Source of the DNA: Verticillium longisporum
Lineage: Eukaryota > Ascomycota > Sordariomycetes > Glomerellales > Plectosphaerellaceae
Assembly (NCBI GenBank): GCA_019188255.1
Contig: JAETXT010000012.1
Coordinates: 372,001-436,000, forward strand
DNA: 64,000 nucleotides
Direction of reading: 5' to 3'
The first letter of the stretch is position 1. Every line of letters begins with the position of its first letter. The position numbers were made by a program, and so were the translations under genes. Shown here one piece after another: positions 1-11,713 of the stretch. The notes beneath the pieces were generated by a model that saw nothing but the letters and a program-made list of their open reading frames with translations, was not told where the DNA came from and did not search any database.

Positions 1-30
1 TGCAGCGTCTGCAGGATGGCCATCAACGGG

Positions 31-1836
31 TCACGATGGGCATGTGGCCCGGGTGGGAAGAACTGCGAGGTTCCGCCCCCGGAGTATTGTCTCCGCATCC
101 CTCAAGTCTCTCAAGACGAAGAAGTTGGAAGCCAGACGGACAGATACAGCGAGGGTCTCGCGTGCCGTTGGACGGCCGGAGCGACGGCAGATGAGCCATG
201 TGGAAGGGAAGGCGAGGAGGGGGAAGAGGAGGAGGGCGAGCAGTGCGAGAAAATGGGCAGGAGAGGGCGAAAGGTGGGCAGGAGGGCGAAAGGTGGGCAG
301 GAGGGCGGAAGATGGGCAGGAGAGGACGAGGAAGCCAAAGACAGTGATACAATCAGGCGGGAGATAGCTGCGTAGAACGCTAGATACAGTCACAACGCTA
401 CAGTCGCTAGGATAGAAAGCTGGCCACGCTGGGTCGACATCTTATATAGTTTGACAACGGTGCAATGGCAGTTCGATGACAATGGCCTGCCGTCAGTCGC
501 ACTCACGTCCTCGCGGAGCAGCTGGCCGTCACGGTCTGGACGACGGTCATGGTCGACACCAGCGTCGACACAACCGTGGCGACCACAGTCAGACCCGTAG
601 ATGGCACGACCTTGGACGCCATGCTGACCTGGAAGAGCGACGACGACGACGACGACGCCGCCGGGGGCACGCTCGCTTGCGCGCCGGGTGTGGTCTGTCC
701 GTCTAGGGGCGCGCCAGCCGATGGCGTCGATGCGCCCGCCGGAGCTTGCCCGGTTCTGGTCGACGTGTGGCTCGCTGTTGGTGATGCCTGCAACCCTGTG
801 GAGGATGTCGCCGACGCCAGCGATCCCGACCCCGACAACATCGCCCCCGTTGGTGGCGCGCCGTCTGACTCGGGCGCCGATCCTTCCGTGCTCGTCCTGG
901 TCATTGCGCTGCTTGAGCCGGGTGTGCTGCCTGAGCCTGGCGCGCTGCTTGAGCCAGGTGTGCTGCCTGAGCCTGGCACGCTGCTCGAGCCAGGTGCGCT
1001 GCTCAACGCGACGCGAAAGTCGGTCGTCGTCTGCGTCACCAGCGTCGGCACCGTCGAGACAAACGTCGTCGACGACCGCACGATTGTCGCCAGCGTACTC
1101 CGTGTCACCACCGACTCCGACACGCACCCAATCCGGCCGACATTCACCAGTGGCAGGTGGGGGTCGCCGCGGCCTCCGGCGATCGTGGCGTGAGAGCACG
1201 TTGGCGGTAATCCCGCGCATTGCCTAGAAACCTGTTAGCGCGGATGTCTGTCGCGTCGCCTGTCCTGGTCGCCTGTCCTGGTCGCCTGTCCTGGTCGCCT
1301 GTCCTGGGCGCCCGTCTCGTCGCCCGTCTCGTCCGTCGGGCGCGATCGCTCAGGCGTGACCAGTTGGGCATGCAGGTGCGCCATCCTACCATGTAATGTG
1401 TGCATCGCCGCTGGGCGCCCCTGTCGGCACCACAAAGCTGGCGACCCTGCGACCTGAGCAGGGAATGGCCTCGAAGGCATAGCTGACGGGGAGGAAGTCC
1501 GGATTGTCGAACTGGAGGGTGGCCCCGCACCGTCGATCCAGCGCGTCCTCCACACTAGAAGCTGCGGTTAGCAACAGCAACAGACCATGCCACCCACACC
1601 ACGACCACGCCCTACGAGCGAGCAGCATTGCGCCAACGGCCACACCAACAGCATCACTCGCTGCGAGCCGCATCACACCCGGCAACGCTCCACGCGAACG
1701 GACCAACGTACTCGGCAGACACCACCGACCGACCGGCCTCGAGGGCGACGACAGGACTTGACATGCAGATGCAGGGGCCGTCGTGCAGGGCCAGCACGCC
1801 GGCGTGCACGAGAGGGAAAAGGAGGAGGAACTTCAT
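31..1836 (-). CDS. Ser/Thr/Pro-rich, mucin-like secreted or surface protein (multi-exon, ends uncertain)
   Basis: The start chosen is the ATG at 1836, which opens a hydrophobic leader (MKFLLLFPLVHAGVLAL) typical of a signal peptide. A middle exon (~1565 to 1390) encodes a compact Cys-containing segment (RCGATLQF...PSGDAHITW) and joins, across an intron at 1224-1389, to QCAGLPPTCSHATI, so reading frame and cysteine pattern continue cleanly. After this comes a low-complexity region with about ten-residue PGSGSTPGSSSA repeats and a serine run, as in heavily O-glycosylated fungal wall proteins. The frame stops at 503, but the stop overlaps a GTGAGT donor. Splicing 368-506 would add a hydrophobic stretch of about 22 residues followed by basic RRSGR, i.e. 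one membrane anchor, ending at 31. The first intron (ending near 1557-1566) has no convincing donor. I do not recognise the Cys domain; function unknown. Confidence 0.45.
1255..1310. repeat. 14-bp minisatellite, four units, inside an intron
   Basis: GTCGCCTGTCCTGG is repeated four times in tandem and followed by related CGTCTCGTCGCC copies. The array lies inside the predicted 166-bp intron (1224-1389) of the mucin-like gene and accounts for its unusual length. Confidence 0.85.
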
Positions 1837-2655
1837 CGTCTTGGTGGCTGTGGGGGCGTCGGTCTTGGACACTGGGTTATCACGCTGCCTTGCGCGTTAT
1901 GACCGGTTATGAGAAGTGGGAGCATGTCGTGCGCCGCCACGACAGGCGACGGTCGCCCTGCGAGCTAAATAGCGAGGGCAACAGGCGGCCGTCCCATGTT
2001 GCATGTTCGTTGTCGGTCATAAGCCAGAGTTGATCATGGGCGAGGCATGTCCCACCATGGATCCGGGACGCAGGCTGCCAATAGCCGGACGTCAATTGCT
2101 GGACGTCGGTTGTCAGATGGCAATTGTCAGACGTCAAAGGTGAGATCGCGCACCGTCGGTTCCACTGCTGATAACAAAACAAGGTTTGCACTATGACCCA
2201 TCTCACATCTCAGGGCATGGGTCGCTGAACTTTCACGCACGATTGGTCAAGACGCCCCACGTTGACCATCACGGCCTGATGATCAACGAAGCAAGACCGA
2301 CACTGCAACCCTGACGTTACGAGCGGTTATGTTCCTGTCGGGGTGATCGTCCCGCAAGACAACACACTGCAGAGCAGACCACTTCCGATGCAGCTAAAGG
2401 CAACAGGCTTTCGATAACGTTGGCACCGATCATGTCTAGGACATGTATCATAAGACGTGGTGCCCCCGGGACGGGAGGGTTTTTGGGCTCACTCGCGATT
2501 TGCTGCCCTCAGCACATTGGATCTTGCAAATGCATTGCTGGACTCTTGACTTGCGACTTGCCGGCGAGTCCTTCTTGCTCACTCTTTCTTGTTCACGAAC
2601 ATCTTCCGATAGTCCATACTACACACTAGTGATTTTTTCAAGCTTGTACTGCAAC
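1837..2655. other. Intergenic, no gene recognised
   Basis: This separates the mucin-like gene and the PAQR gene, which are divergently transcribed. Short direct copies of GGACGTC/CAGACGTC occur near 2085-2140. I see no convincing coding sequence. Confidence 0.5.
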
Positions 2656-3726
2656 ATGGAAATTCAACACGAAAGGACTCGGTTCGAGACGGATACGCCA
2701 GCCCTGCACCCTGTCCGTAAGTGTTGTAAATCCTATCGACTTCGTCCCGCATCGCCTACACGACGAGCTCACTGTTCAATACACGCTTAGCAGAGGCCAG
2801 CTTTTCGGCCACAACACTGCACAGGGACAACAGCTTCATTCTCTCGGGCTATCGGTAGTGTGCCCTCAATGCCCGAATATGAGACGCGACGTTAATCGAC
2901 CGCATAGTGATGTGTCGTTTTCGTACTGGCAATGTTTGCAAAGTACACTTGAACTCCACAATGAAACAGGTGCGGTAGCTTCATACTAGATGCGATGAAC
3001 ATCGCCTCTCTGACCAGTGACAAAGTCAACATTTGGTCGCATGCCCTGGGATCGCTGTGGTTTCTTCATCAATTTTTCGATGATTGTATCAAAGACGACA
3101 CCACTGCTCTGTTGACCTCCGATAGGTTTGCCATCGGCATGTTTGACATGTCAGTGGCTTTATGCTTCTTCTTCTCTGCAGCCTTTCATACGTTCAGTAA
3201 CCACAGCCGCAGTGTTTACAGACTTAGCAACCAGATGGATCACTTAGGTATCGTCTTGTTAATGTGGGGAACTGGACTTTCTGGCGCCCATTTTGTCTTT
3301 CGATGCCAGCGGACTGCATACACGGTCCATCTGACTCTTATGTCGGCCTCCGCCGTGCTGAGCGGCCTAGCTACGCTACGACCTGCTTTTCGTGAGACGG
3401 GGGACCAACAACCGCGTGTTCTTGTCTATACATGTTTCGGTATCGGTCTCTTTGCGCCGGTGCTCCACGGCTTGTATGCATTCGGGCTTGCGGAGCTCGA
3501 CGAGAGAATGGGTCTTAGATCGTTTCTTGGCTTGGCGTTGCTCAACTCAATAGGGGCCTCGCTGTATCTCTACAAAGCACCAGAGCGGTGGTTGCCTGGC
3601 AGGTGTGACCTTGCCGGGCAGGGCCATAACTGGATGCACGGGTTCGTGCTTGCTGGAGTATGGATGCGGTGTAACGGTCTAGTTCAGCTGGCGATCCCGA
3701 GAAGCGCAAGACAGGAGGTTCTATGA
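2656..3726 (+). CDS. PAQR / adiponectin-receptor-like (Izh/hemolysin III family) seven-TM protein
   Basis: Three exons join in frame: 2656-2716, 2791-2854 and 2979-3726 (290 aa). The two small 5' exons supply the family's N-terminal signature RDNSFILSGYR, which a single-ORF reading from 2995 would miss. Exon 3 carries NIWSHALG, the metal-ligand region SAAFHTFSNHS, NQMDHLGI, and near the C-terminus GHNWMHGFVLAG. These correspond to the conserved histidines and aspartate that bind zinc in PAQR proteins. About seven hydrophobic segments are visible. In fungi Izh/PAQR proteins act in membrane sterol and zinc homeostasis and may have ceramidase-like activity; that role is inferred from family. Donors are GTAAGT and GTAGTG, acceptors CTTAG and GGTAG. 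No disabling lesion is seen. Confidence 0.85.
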
Positions 3727-4539
3727 GTGGTCGAACGAAGGGATAATCATTCAAGCGCCAATCACGATCATGATCTGCAAATGAGATGATGGGCATACAT
3801 TGGAGGGTTCTCCTGGAGATAGAGCGGATTGGCATCATAAAAAACTGAAGCTAAGCCTCAGTTCACCATTCATCAAATGTGTGCTGCTTTGGAGCCGACT
3901 TCCTAGGCTTCTTCCAAGTCCTTGTGACGAAGAGATTCTGGACACATCCGCCGGAAGCCGCAGACAGGAAAAGATGAGGGAACTAAACCGTAACCCTTCC
4001 GTCACGGTGTAGTCTGGACCAGCCGTCGGAAAGGGCAGAGAGGACAGAAGTCTCGTGGTATGCTGGCAGAGAAGCTTGTTTCTTGGACGATCAAGAGAAA
4101 TCCTGCTCACGTAATAGTCCACGGAATGCCCATGGTCCCTTCGTTGTGGTGTGCTGAGAGTGGAGACATCGGCTAAGGCAGCTACGCAGGCCTTGTAGTT
4201 TAATATTGAGCATTCAACTGTGACCTCCCCTAGGTTCGTGCTCGGCGATACATCCTCTACGCCAGTGCCGACGTACTAAACGAAGTTCGAAATATCAGAG
4301 TCAGTCTGCGGGATCGAGATGGAGGCCAGATACACGTTTATTAGAGTACTGACTGCATGCAGCCTTAAGTAGATGATTTGCGTTGCGGTGATCTTCTTTG
4401 TTGCTCATATTGAGATTTGATTATACGACCGTGGCGGGTGGCTTCAACCCGCCCTAGGTGTGGAAAGGGGCATAAAGCACCTTACTGTCCGCCCAGTTCT
4501 CTAGAACCACCGATCCTTAGATATCTCAAGCTTTGCATC
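3727..4539. other. Intergenic, no gene recognised
   Basis: Lies between two convincing plus-strand genes. Short frames exist but none has a family motif or plausible splice structure. Confidence 0.5.
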
Positions 4540-5836
4540 ATGGATGCCCAGAAGAGAAAGCGACAGGGCCCACGCCTTACCAGTCAAGAAAGACTCATCC
4601 GTCCGCACCCCAGTGATACATCATCATCTTCTGATGACGCATTGTCTTCTGATGAGCGGTCATTCAAACGACGGAAAGTGAAATGGAAAGTGAATGAGTC
4701 GAAGCGAGCAAGTGACAACGATAAAGGCAAGCAGGTTCCCGCCATTGTGCCCACGTTGAAGTTTCAAAAGACTGGTGGAGCCGTGAAGCTCCTACCAGTG
4801 TCAACGCAAGTGCCGGATTGTCTCCCGTCCAAGATCAAAACAGATGGGGCAACGGCTGCTTCTCCCGTTTCTCTACTGAAATCGCTTCGCGGTTGGACCA
4901 TCAAGGGCAGCAACGGCGCCAGTTCATCTGTAAACACAAACACGTATCACAACACGAAGAAATCTTCAATGTTTAGACTCGGCATGGCAGTAAGATCTGC
5001 CCGTCCTGTTTCTTGTTGACTTGCTGACACGCTAGACCACGGAGGACCAGACCCGTCTGAGTAAACAAAATGTTGACGATGTCTTGAATATCATCACTTG
5101 TCAGCACCAACAGAGAATCAGTGTTCTGGATCAAAACACGAAAGTGTTCCCGGAATCCAACTTGACTCTTTTGCCCGTCTTTCAAGACGGTCAATGGGCT
5201 CTCGGCTACTACTCAGCAGCCGGGCTGACCGTGTACGAATCACTTCCCGACTTGTCCAGGCGCGAGGCCATGATAGAATATTTTCAAGACTACCACAAGA
5301 CACAACCCGGCTTGCTCGTCACAATTTCAGCTCCGCTGATCCGCCCGAAGTTTCACGATTCCGGTGTGTACCTCCTGGTCACGGCTATTCTCCTCATAGC
5401 AGAGTGCGACCTCCCGAGCAGCATTGACTACGGCTTCTGGAAAGAGGTGTTGAAGCATATTTTTCTATCCCATGTAGGTTACCAAATCATCGCCCAGCCC
5501 ATTTTCTCAAACACGCCGTCGTCAAGTGGTTGCTCGGACATGACCCACTTTGGACTGTCAGCTAGGGTTTCGCCAGACTGCCCGGGATGCTTCTTGCATG
5601 ACAATCGGAAGGTGCGCATCAAAGGCCCCAGCCTGGAAGTGGTGCCAAAGTACCGTCAGTCGTTGCAGTCGGCTGAGAAGGCTTGCCACGCACTGTACAA
5701 GTTGACAAAGATATCATCGAAGAAAGGTGCGCGTGTTGCCAATGAAAACAGCCGCCGAATTATGCAAGCACTGCAGTTCGCCAAGTTGTCCAAGAGTTGC
5801 CTGCAGGCGGAAGTTGACAGGCTTCAATCACGTTAG
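4540..5836 (+). CDS. Ulp1/C48-like fold protein lacking catalytic residues (probable pseudoprotease)
   Basis: Two exons, 4540-4989 and 5036-5836 (GTAAGA donor, GCTAG acceptor, phase 0), give 416 aa. Residues 1-150 are basic and low complexity, with an acidic serine patch (SSSSDDALSSDE) and a nuclear-localisation-like KRRKVKWK. Residues ~155-290 resemble the Ulp1 cysteine-protease core: LTLLPVFQDGQWALGYY matches the 'HW-L' strand, VYESLP the 'YDSL' strand, and HDSGVYLLVTAIL the 'DCGV' helix. The three catalytic positions read Gln203 instead of His, Glu218 instead of Asp and Ser259 instead of Cys, so deSUMOylating activity is not expected. The tail (~370-416) looks helical. The fold is judged by eye. 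It may be a binding protein, or an uncharacterised accessory gene only resembling C48. Confidence 0.65.
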
Positions 5837-6749
5837 GATGACTGACGGCCTTCAAAGCAAATGCAAGAGGGGATATGGGTCTCCCTTCCGCTATCCCCTA
5901 CTGAGATGATGTGGGTGTGGGCGGAGCCTAGGTGCCCGTGTGAGAGAAAAGATTAACTTGATGCACACAATGTTCCCTACCCTTCGCCTCAAATTCGTGA
6001 ACGAAATTAGACGACGATGTTGATCCTATGGAATTATTTCGCGAGAGAAAGTAGCTATGATTGGTATAGGGATTTACTCTAGTATAAATAGACATGAGTA
6101 TTAAACATTGGCGACGAAGTGTTTCGAGGCGTAAAAATGATGCAGGATATATGTACGTTAAAAACAAAACCAGATCGGCAAGCCTCGTATCAAATATTCC
6201 CTGCTGGCCATAAGTAATTGAATTCACGGTCCAGCCCCCGCTATGCGCCATATTGGCGGATGCTGGCTCGCAGATGAGACAGAATACTGAACCGCGTTGG
6301 AAAGCACTAGTCACTCAAATCGCCTAGACGGGGGTGAAGTGTGGCACCATCCAAAAATCGTTTAACCCATTTCGCTACCCGGTCTCAAGCCTCGCGGCAT
6401 CTCAACAGCTTCATGCTTGCCGATTTTAGAGGATGAAGTCGTTCAGTCTACTCTATGTTGCTATTGACTCGGCTTTGGAATACTCACTTAGGCAGATGAT
6501 GGAAGTCTCGACCGCCGTGTCACGGCCGCCCGCGGATCAAAGTGGGCCGAGGCCTGCCAGTGGTAATGGCCTTATTACCTTTGAAGATTATTTTACGCCA
6601 TAAAAGGCGGCAACGCCTTTCGACCCCCTTCACTTCATTTTCACATCCGCTGTGGCCGACCCTCTGATGATCCCACCGTGAACACCCACGCCTGCCCTTT
6701 GCCATCCCTCGTCAGCGAACCTGTCGGTACCCACGCAGCGACCGTCCGA
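5837..6749. other. Intergenic, no gene recognised
   Basis: Moderately AT-rich; no supported reading frame. It lies upstream of the DUF3435 gene, so if that gene is a Starship captain the 5' element boundary would be expected here. I could not identify one. Confidence 0.5.
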
Positions 6750-9370
6750 ATGGCTTCGCGCCGTTGTACCGCTGCTCGCCGGCCCGGAGCGAATGGCCCC
6801 CTGACAACAATCATGCAGACTTTCTCAACCTTGTCGCTCAGCGGGAGGCCGACGGCCGCGTGTCCAATCGCCCCCTACCTTTGTCGGTTGAGGAACATGC
6901 CGCGCACAGAAAACGACTCGAGAGCGTTCGCTTTATTAAACCGAAATTCGCCGACGAGACCGAGATCAATATGTCTGGCATGTTGGGGAAAGGGAAACCG
7001 TAAGTTCTGCAGCGTTGTCATGCTGGCTCGGCTTGACGTCAGCCTACTTACTTTGTCCTTCCAGGTAGTGCGCCGAGACGAACGTTGGAGACTGGAGGGC
7101 TACGATCAAGAACCTGACATGCGAACTAACGATGGACTTCTTCCTGTTCGTCTGTGGCAACTATAACGTCAAGTCATGGGGAACATCACATGTATACATC
7201 CGACAGTTTCAGCAGCTGTACACCACCATCGCCGGCCGTTACGTCGATAGGAATGATGCCAAGGAGGTCTACAAGGTACGGGCACTACTGCACTGATTTC
7301 ATGAAACCGGCTTGCTAATACTTCATCAGTACCACCGTCAAGTATTGGTCCCACGCTTTGGCCTCCGCGAACCAAACGTGAATGGTAAACCTGTGGTTGG
7401 TGCAGACGAGGTGCGGGTTCTCCTCACGTTCAACATAGCCTATGACACTAGCATCTTTCCTGGCGAGCGTCACCGGCTTAATCAAGCCTGTTGCTACCTC
7501 ATTCTGAGCTATACTGGCGCCAGGATCGCCGAGCTAGTTCACAACCAGCGGCAGCGACCTCAAGACGGCTCTATGGAAGAGCTTTTTGGCCTCAAGGTTG
7601 TCCCGTCGGAAGGACGACAGACCATCAGTGAAAGTGCCGACAAGGACGAAGGAGGAGAATCTGAAGTCGCACAAGATGAAGAGTCCCTGCGCCTAGACGA
7701 GATCCCCTGCACGCAGACCACAGGGCGCGGACGCCCAAAAGCCCTCTGCTACGAGGACATTTCCATGATGATTGTCGAGCACCCGGTGACGCGTCGAGCC
7801 ATCCCGGTCATGTCGATCAAGTTTGTTCACCATAAGGGATCAGACAACAAGCCAAAACCGTAAGTGTCTAGCTCTCAGGCATTGTCGTCACACCATGCTG
7901 TCGTTAACAGAGGCTAGCACCATCTTCTCCTTCACGCCCACCAGGGAGTTAATATTTTGTCCCGTCAGCATCATGATCGCCCTCGCGCTGCATGACCAGG
8001 CTTTCGACGCGCCGAGCTTGACGAACGCTACACGGGTCCTCGGGACGAAGAACTGGGGTTCCACTAAATGCACTCCGCTCCGGTGGAAGGAAGACGTGAA
8101 GAAGATTCCTGTTTTTCGGCGCTTCGGGCGTGGTGGAGACCTGTCCAAGACCGAGGACATGCTGCACAGCAAATTCAGAGACGACCTTGGTCGACAAAGT
8201 CTGGACGCTGGGTTCGAGCAGCGCTGGACGGCCAAGATCTTCCGCAGAGGAGCGTCTGATGCGGCTAATGGTATATTAGAACTTTCCCCGGGCGTCTGAA
8301 AGTGGACCGCAACTGATAAGGGGTTCTCAGGAAATGCGCCTGACGTAGTACGCGATCAAATGATGCGCCACGATTCGAAGTTCGCCACATTTCACGGCGC
8401 CTACCTCAACGAGAGGGTTCAGTTCGACTTGCAAAACACGTTTCTGGAAGAAGAGACTGAAGATCAATTGTACCGCTTGTTCGCGCACGTCAGCCTGGCC
8501 CGTGATCCTCGGGCGAAGCGAGATATGGTCCCGGCAGAGGTGTGGGCGAATCTCCCCCGACCCAGAGATTGTTGAGCTGCAACAAGAGCGGACGGCGCTA
8601 AAGCAGTGGTCGTATCAAATTCGAGGCCACAAGTATGAAGTCAAGATCCGCCAGCTCACAGAGACAATCAGGACGATGCGAGTAGGGCGTGAGGCCAAGA
8701 TTGTAGACCAATATCGGAAACATTACTTCTACAACCGGCCAACCTGGAACATCGAGAGGCAAGCGCGAGACGAGGAGGAAGAGGAGTATGTCGAGCCAGC
8801 GATTGACCTCGAGATTCCCGACCGGGCCCGGCTCGCCGAGATTTTATGCAAGCAGCCCAAGGATCTGAGTGAGACGGAAGTTCACCAGCTACGAATCGAG
8901 GCTATTAACACAATGGTGGCGTTATGCGATAGGCGGGAGACGATCAAGCGCGAACGCTTACGAACCCGACCGCAGATGAACATATCCATCAAGCAGGAGA
9001 CGCCTAAACACCTGAGCAAGATGATTTCCCCCTACTAATGGACCCGACTCAGTGCCCGAGCTGCATTGGCGATGAGCGGCTTTCCTCCGGGCAGCGGACA
9101 TTCAAGTATTGTCGCCCCGTGGTCAGAAATGACCATTTTGATGACCATCATTTGGAAGAACGGGAGCTCGCTGAGCAACGTGGCGAGCCGATACGCTGCG
9201 ACCACCCGAAGTGTAGGAAGGAAAAGTTCCAGCACTTGGACCACTTTCGGAACCATGTCCACTCTGTACATGGTGTCCCGCTCAGGTCGTCGGAGCAGGT
9301 GGAGTTGAGGCGTCAAAAGAAGGTCAGGAAGCGGCAGATGGTGAGCATTGTAAGACAGAAGATGTCTTAG
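6750..9370 (+). CDS. DUF3435 tyrosine-recombinase-like protein with C-terminal zinc-finger region (captain-like); frame broken as sequenced
   Basis: Exons 6750-6999, 7065-7275, 7330-7859, 7918-8270 and 8331-9370 read as one ~794-aa protein. The N-terminal DFLNLVAQREADG and PLPLSVEEH motifs, YTGARIAELVH (first catalytic Arg), the Lys-containing HHKGSDNKPKP, FRRGASDAANG (second Arg), MRHD (His) and HGAYLNERV (candidate Tyr) fit DUF3435, the YR domain of Starship captains. The C-terminus has CPSCIGDERL...CRP...CDHPKC...HFRNHVHSVHG, a C2H2-type region often annotated 'FluG/C2H2' in this family. Lesions: one missing base in the C5 run at 6797-6801, a +1/-2 shift at C5 8554-8558, one missing base at C5 9028-9032, and an in-frame TAG just after the first acceptor (7066-7068). 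The C-run lesions look like sequencing error; the TAG may be real. Predicted role: DNA strand exchange on an element's own ends. Confidence 0.75.
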
Positions 9371-10765
9371 GCGATGTGCTCACAATGCACCGAGGGCTGA
9401 GTCCGTTGCCGTCACGCTGAATTATCAGAGAAACGTCGATAATTCTTACTGAAGTGGGTGTTTTTTTGAGCGATTGCGGCATAATTATGTCTCGTGGAAA
9501 TGGAAGAGGAAGGTTCAGGACGGTCATAACTAATTGTGTGAGTGACGTAATCTATTGGCTCTTCAAAGATCTCAGTTTATACTAGATCTAGAGAGATAGG
9601 AAACAGTACTATCGGGGTCTACGTGCCGAAATATTTGTCTTCGAGCCCCTTAAGAATCTCAGTCACGTCTACTACAACATTGTGCCCGCCCTGTACTGTT
9701 AATCGTTTGATTGGCCACTGCTATACTAGAGTTGTACCCTCTAATTGGGATGATTCATTTGGTGTCATTCTGGCGCTGGCCTGATATTGAGGTTTGGTTG
9801 TCTCGGGATTCTAGGCGGCTTGAGTTGTGAGGGGGAAAATATCCTGTTTCCCCTTACTCAAGAGGCTAACTAAATAGCTAGGGGTTCCTGCATTAGGTTG
9901 AATGACCTTCTTGGATGTTGGTTCTTTTCGGTCTTGAGAGCAGTCTTAACTGGCCAAATATCGCTGAGGGTCTCCTACTTCTGTCCTTCTCCCGAAATGA
10001 ATTGAGAGTCCAGGGCGTTTCCGTCGCAGGTGGCGCGTGGTGTTGCGATATATGTGAAGCCTAGCATATGAGGACTGCAGGTCGTGAATACGACTATATA
10101 TAGTAGCGAAGGCACACAAGGCACCTAGTGGTGCGACCTGTCTCATACTGACGAATATTACGCCGCGTTTGCCGCCCTGCCTTTGGAAGGCCGCGACTGG
10201 TTTGTCGGTTCCTTGGCTGACCGCCACGCACCAGACATCTGGATGCCCGCATCACTACTGATTGCTGTCTTCATAAATGTGATGATGTAGGTCAAATTGC
10301 ATACCCGGTAACTATGATGCTCTCGCAAGGGGGGTAGAGACACAGGTGACAATACGTAATTGATTCATTGAGACTGAAAACGCTGATGACGCTGATGACG
10401 CTGATGACGCTGATGACGCTGATGACGCTGATGACGCTGATGACGCTACGTGCAATGTCGCACATTCTGCTAGTGCAGCGTGGGGTATACTTTTGCCCCA
10501 AGGATCACGAGTAACCCGATGCCCACTCCAGAAAGCCTGCCAAGCCATGCCCTATATTATACCCCATGGGGACGATATCTTCGATGCTAGCTTCACCCAC
10601 GAAGAAGAGATCCATCATAGAGCTCTGTGGTGGGCTCCACATCCCATCTTCCCTGCTCAACCTGTAGCCCGCTGTGGCCGTCGTGTTGAGAACGTCTTGT
10701 CTGAACAGTCGTTCTGGTTCCGCAACGGTGTCTATGGCCAGTGATCTGCTGCTCCGTCTCCATGA
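9371..10765. other. Intergenic, no gene recognised, contains a 9-bp tandem repeat
   Basis: Follows the DUF3435 gene. No coding sequence supported; many stops in all frames between 9.4 and 10.1 kb. Confidence 0.5.
10382..10447. repeat. 9-bp tandem repeat (GCTGATGAC), seven units plus partial
   Basis: Seven perfect tandem copies of GCTGATGAC. The unit is a multiple of three, so it creates artificial VIS or SSA peptide repeats in open frames; no gene around it is supported. Confidence 0.95.
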
Positions 10766-11239
10766 TCATGTGTGCAGGCACCCATAAGCAGACCTCAGAA
10801 GTCTGTATGAGTCTGCGATGATTGCTGAGTTGGAACTGGCAGCATCAGACATTCGGCGCGAGTGCGTCGTACCCAGCCGCCCGGCCGGGACGGAACGTCT
10901 GGCTCGCACGAGCCTGCCCTCCGACTTGAAGCTAAAATCGTCGAACCACGTCGTGATGCCTTCCAGCTCATCATCGTCAGAGCCGTGCATGGGGTCCCAA
11001 CTGTCCGAGACGAAGTCGCCGGCCCCGCCAAGGACAGCAACTTGAAAGGCCGTCCAGTCCAAGGTCTTATCGGGCATGACGTCTGCGTAGAGAACAAAGC
11101 CAGCGTTGAGGATGCGAATGCGGCCGTGGCGGAACGTCGGCATTTTCATGCTGTAGGGTGTCCATCGAAGATAGAGAGCGTCGCCATCGTCGGAGGGTGC
11201 AACCCTGTGCGTAGGCCAAGTCGGCTCCGCTGTTGGCAT
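10766..11239 (-). CDS. Hypothetical protein or coding fragment, unrecognised
   Basis: The frame opens with an ATG at 11239 and encodes 157 aa. From about residue 15 to 110 third positions are strongly G/C (GAC, GGC, CTC, TTC), as in the neighbouring real genes, and the peptide is acidic and aromatic (DGDALYLRWTPYSM, TLDWTAFQVAVLGG, GITTWFDDFSF). That suggests genuine or recently genuine coding sequence. An overlapping frame upstream (11288-11067) looks like a continuation across a one-base shift, so the start may be wrong or the gene damaged. No family recognised. Confidence 0.3.
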   Translation of the reverse strand: MPTAEPTWPTHRVAPSDDGDALYLRWTPYSMKMPTFRHGRIRILNAGFVLYADVMPDKTLDWTAFQVAVLGGAGDFVSDSWDPMHGSDDDELEGITTWFDDFSFKSEGRLVRARRSVPAGRLGTTHSRRMSDAASSNSAIIADSYRLLRSAYGCLHT

Positions 11240-11580
11240 TCGCAGCCGTCTTCGACAACTCGTCTCCCGGGGAACCCCACAGCACCAATAACCGCTGCTA
11301 GCTAGCCCGATGAGAGGATGGGCTGGTATGATCTCATCAGCCTTGATCTTTTCGCAGCCATCTAACGATGTTCGCCACGTCGTGGAGTGTTCGGTTGTGA
11401 CAAGATTCCGTTTTCCTGCTCTCTTTGCGATTAAAGTGGTAGACGTGCTGACAGCGCTCGCGATGAGGCAATGTGTCAGAAGGGTAGGCTTTACAGGGGT
11501 TGGTGGTAACCGCAGCAGGGCTGACAGGCTGTAGGCAAAGAATCAATCTTGGAGAAACAGTGTAGAGACAGTTCGGTGTA

Positions 11581-11682
11581 TACAGAACCCTAATTAAATT
11601 ATCCCTTTGTTCTTCTCTTTAGGAGTAATAATACGTCCAAGACCTCGTCCCAACGAGTCGCTCGACGGCCAGCTTATTACAG
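11581..11682. repeat. Dispersed repeat, copy A (LTR-like fragment)
   Basis: The stretch from ACAGAACC through AAGACCTCGTCCCAACGAG and CGCTCGACGGCCAGC matches, in the same order and spacing, the sequence at 23372-23472. Several differences are C-to-T. Probably fragments of one transposable-element family, possibly an LTR. Confidence 0.6.
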
Positions 11683-11713
11683 TGAGGTACTCTCGAACAT
11701 TGCTGGGTCAGAA

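Noticed and set aside
16..393. Arg/Glu-rich or Pro-rich proteins near 0-0.4 kb
   Set aside because: All frames are open because of purine-rich 19-bp repeats (255-325). Only the frame that could continue the mucin-like gene was kept, and only as a possibility.
10292..10548. VIS- or SSA-repeat proteins on the minus strand
   Set aside because: They are produced only by the 9-bp tandem repeat; no start context, splice structure or conserved flank.
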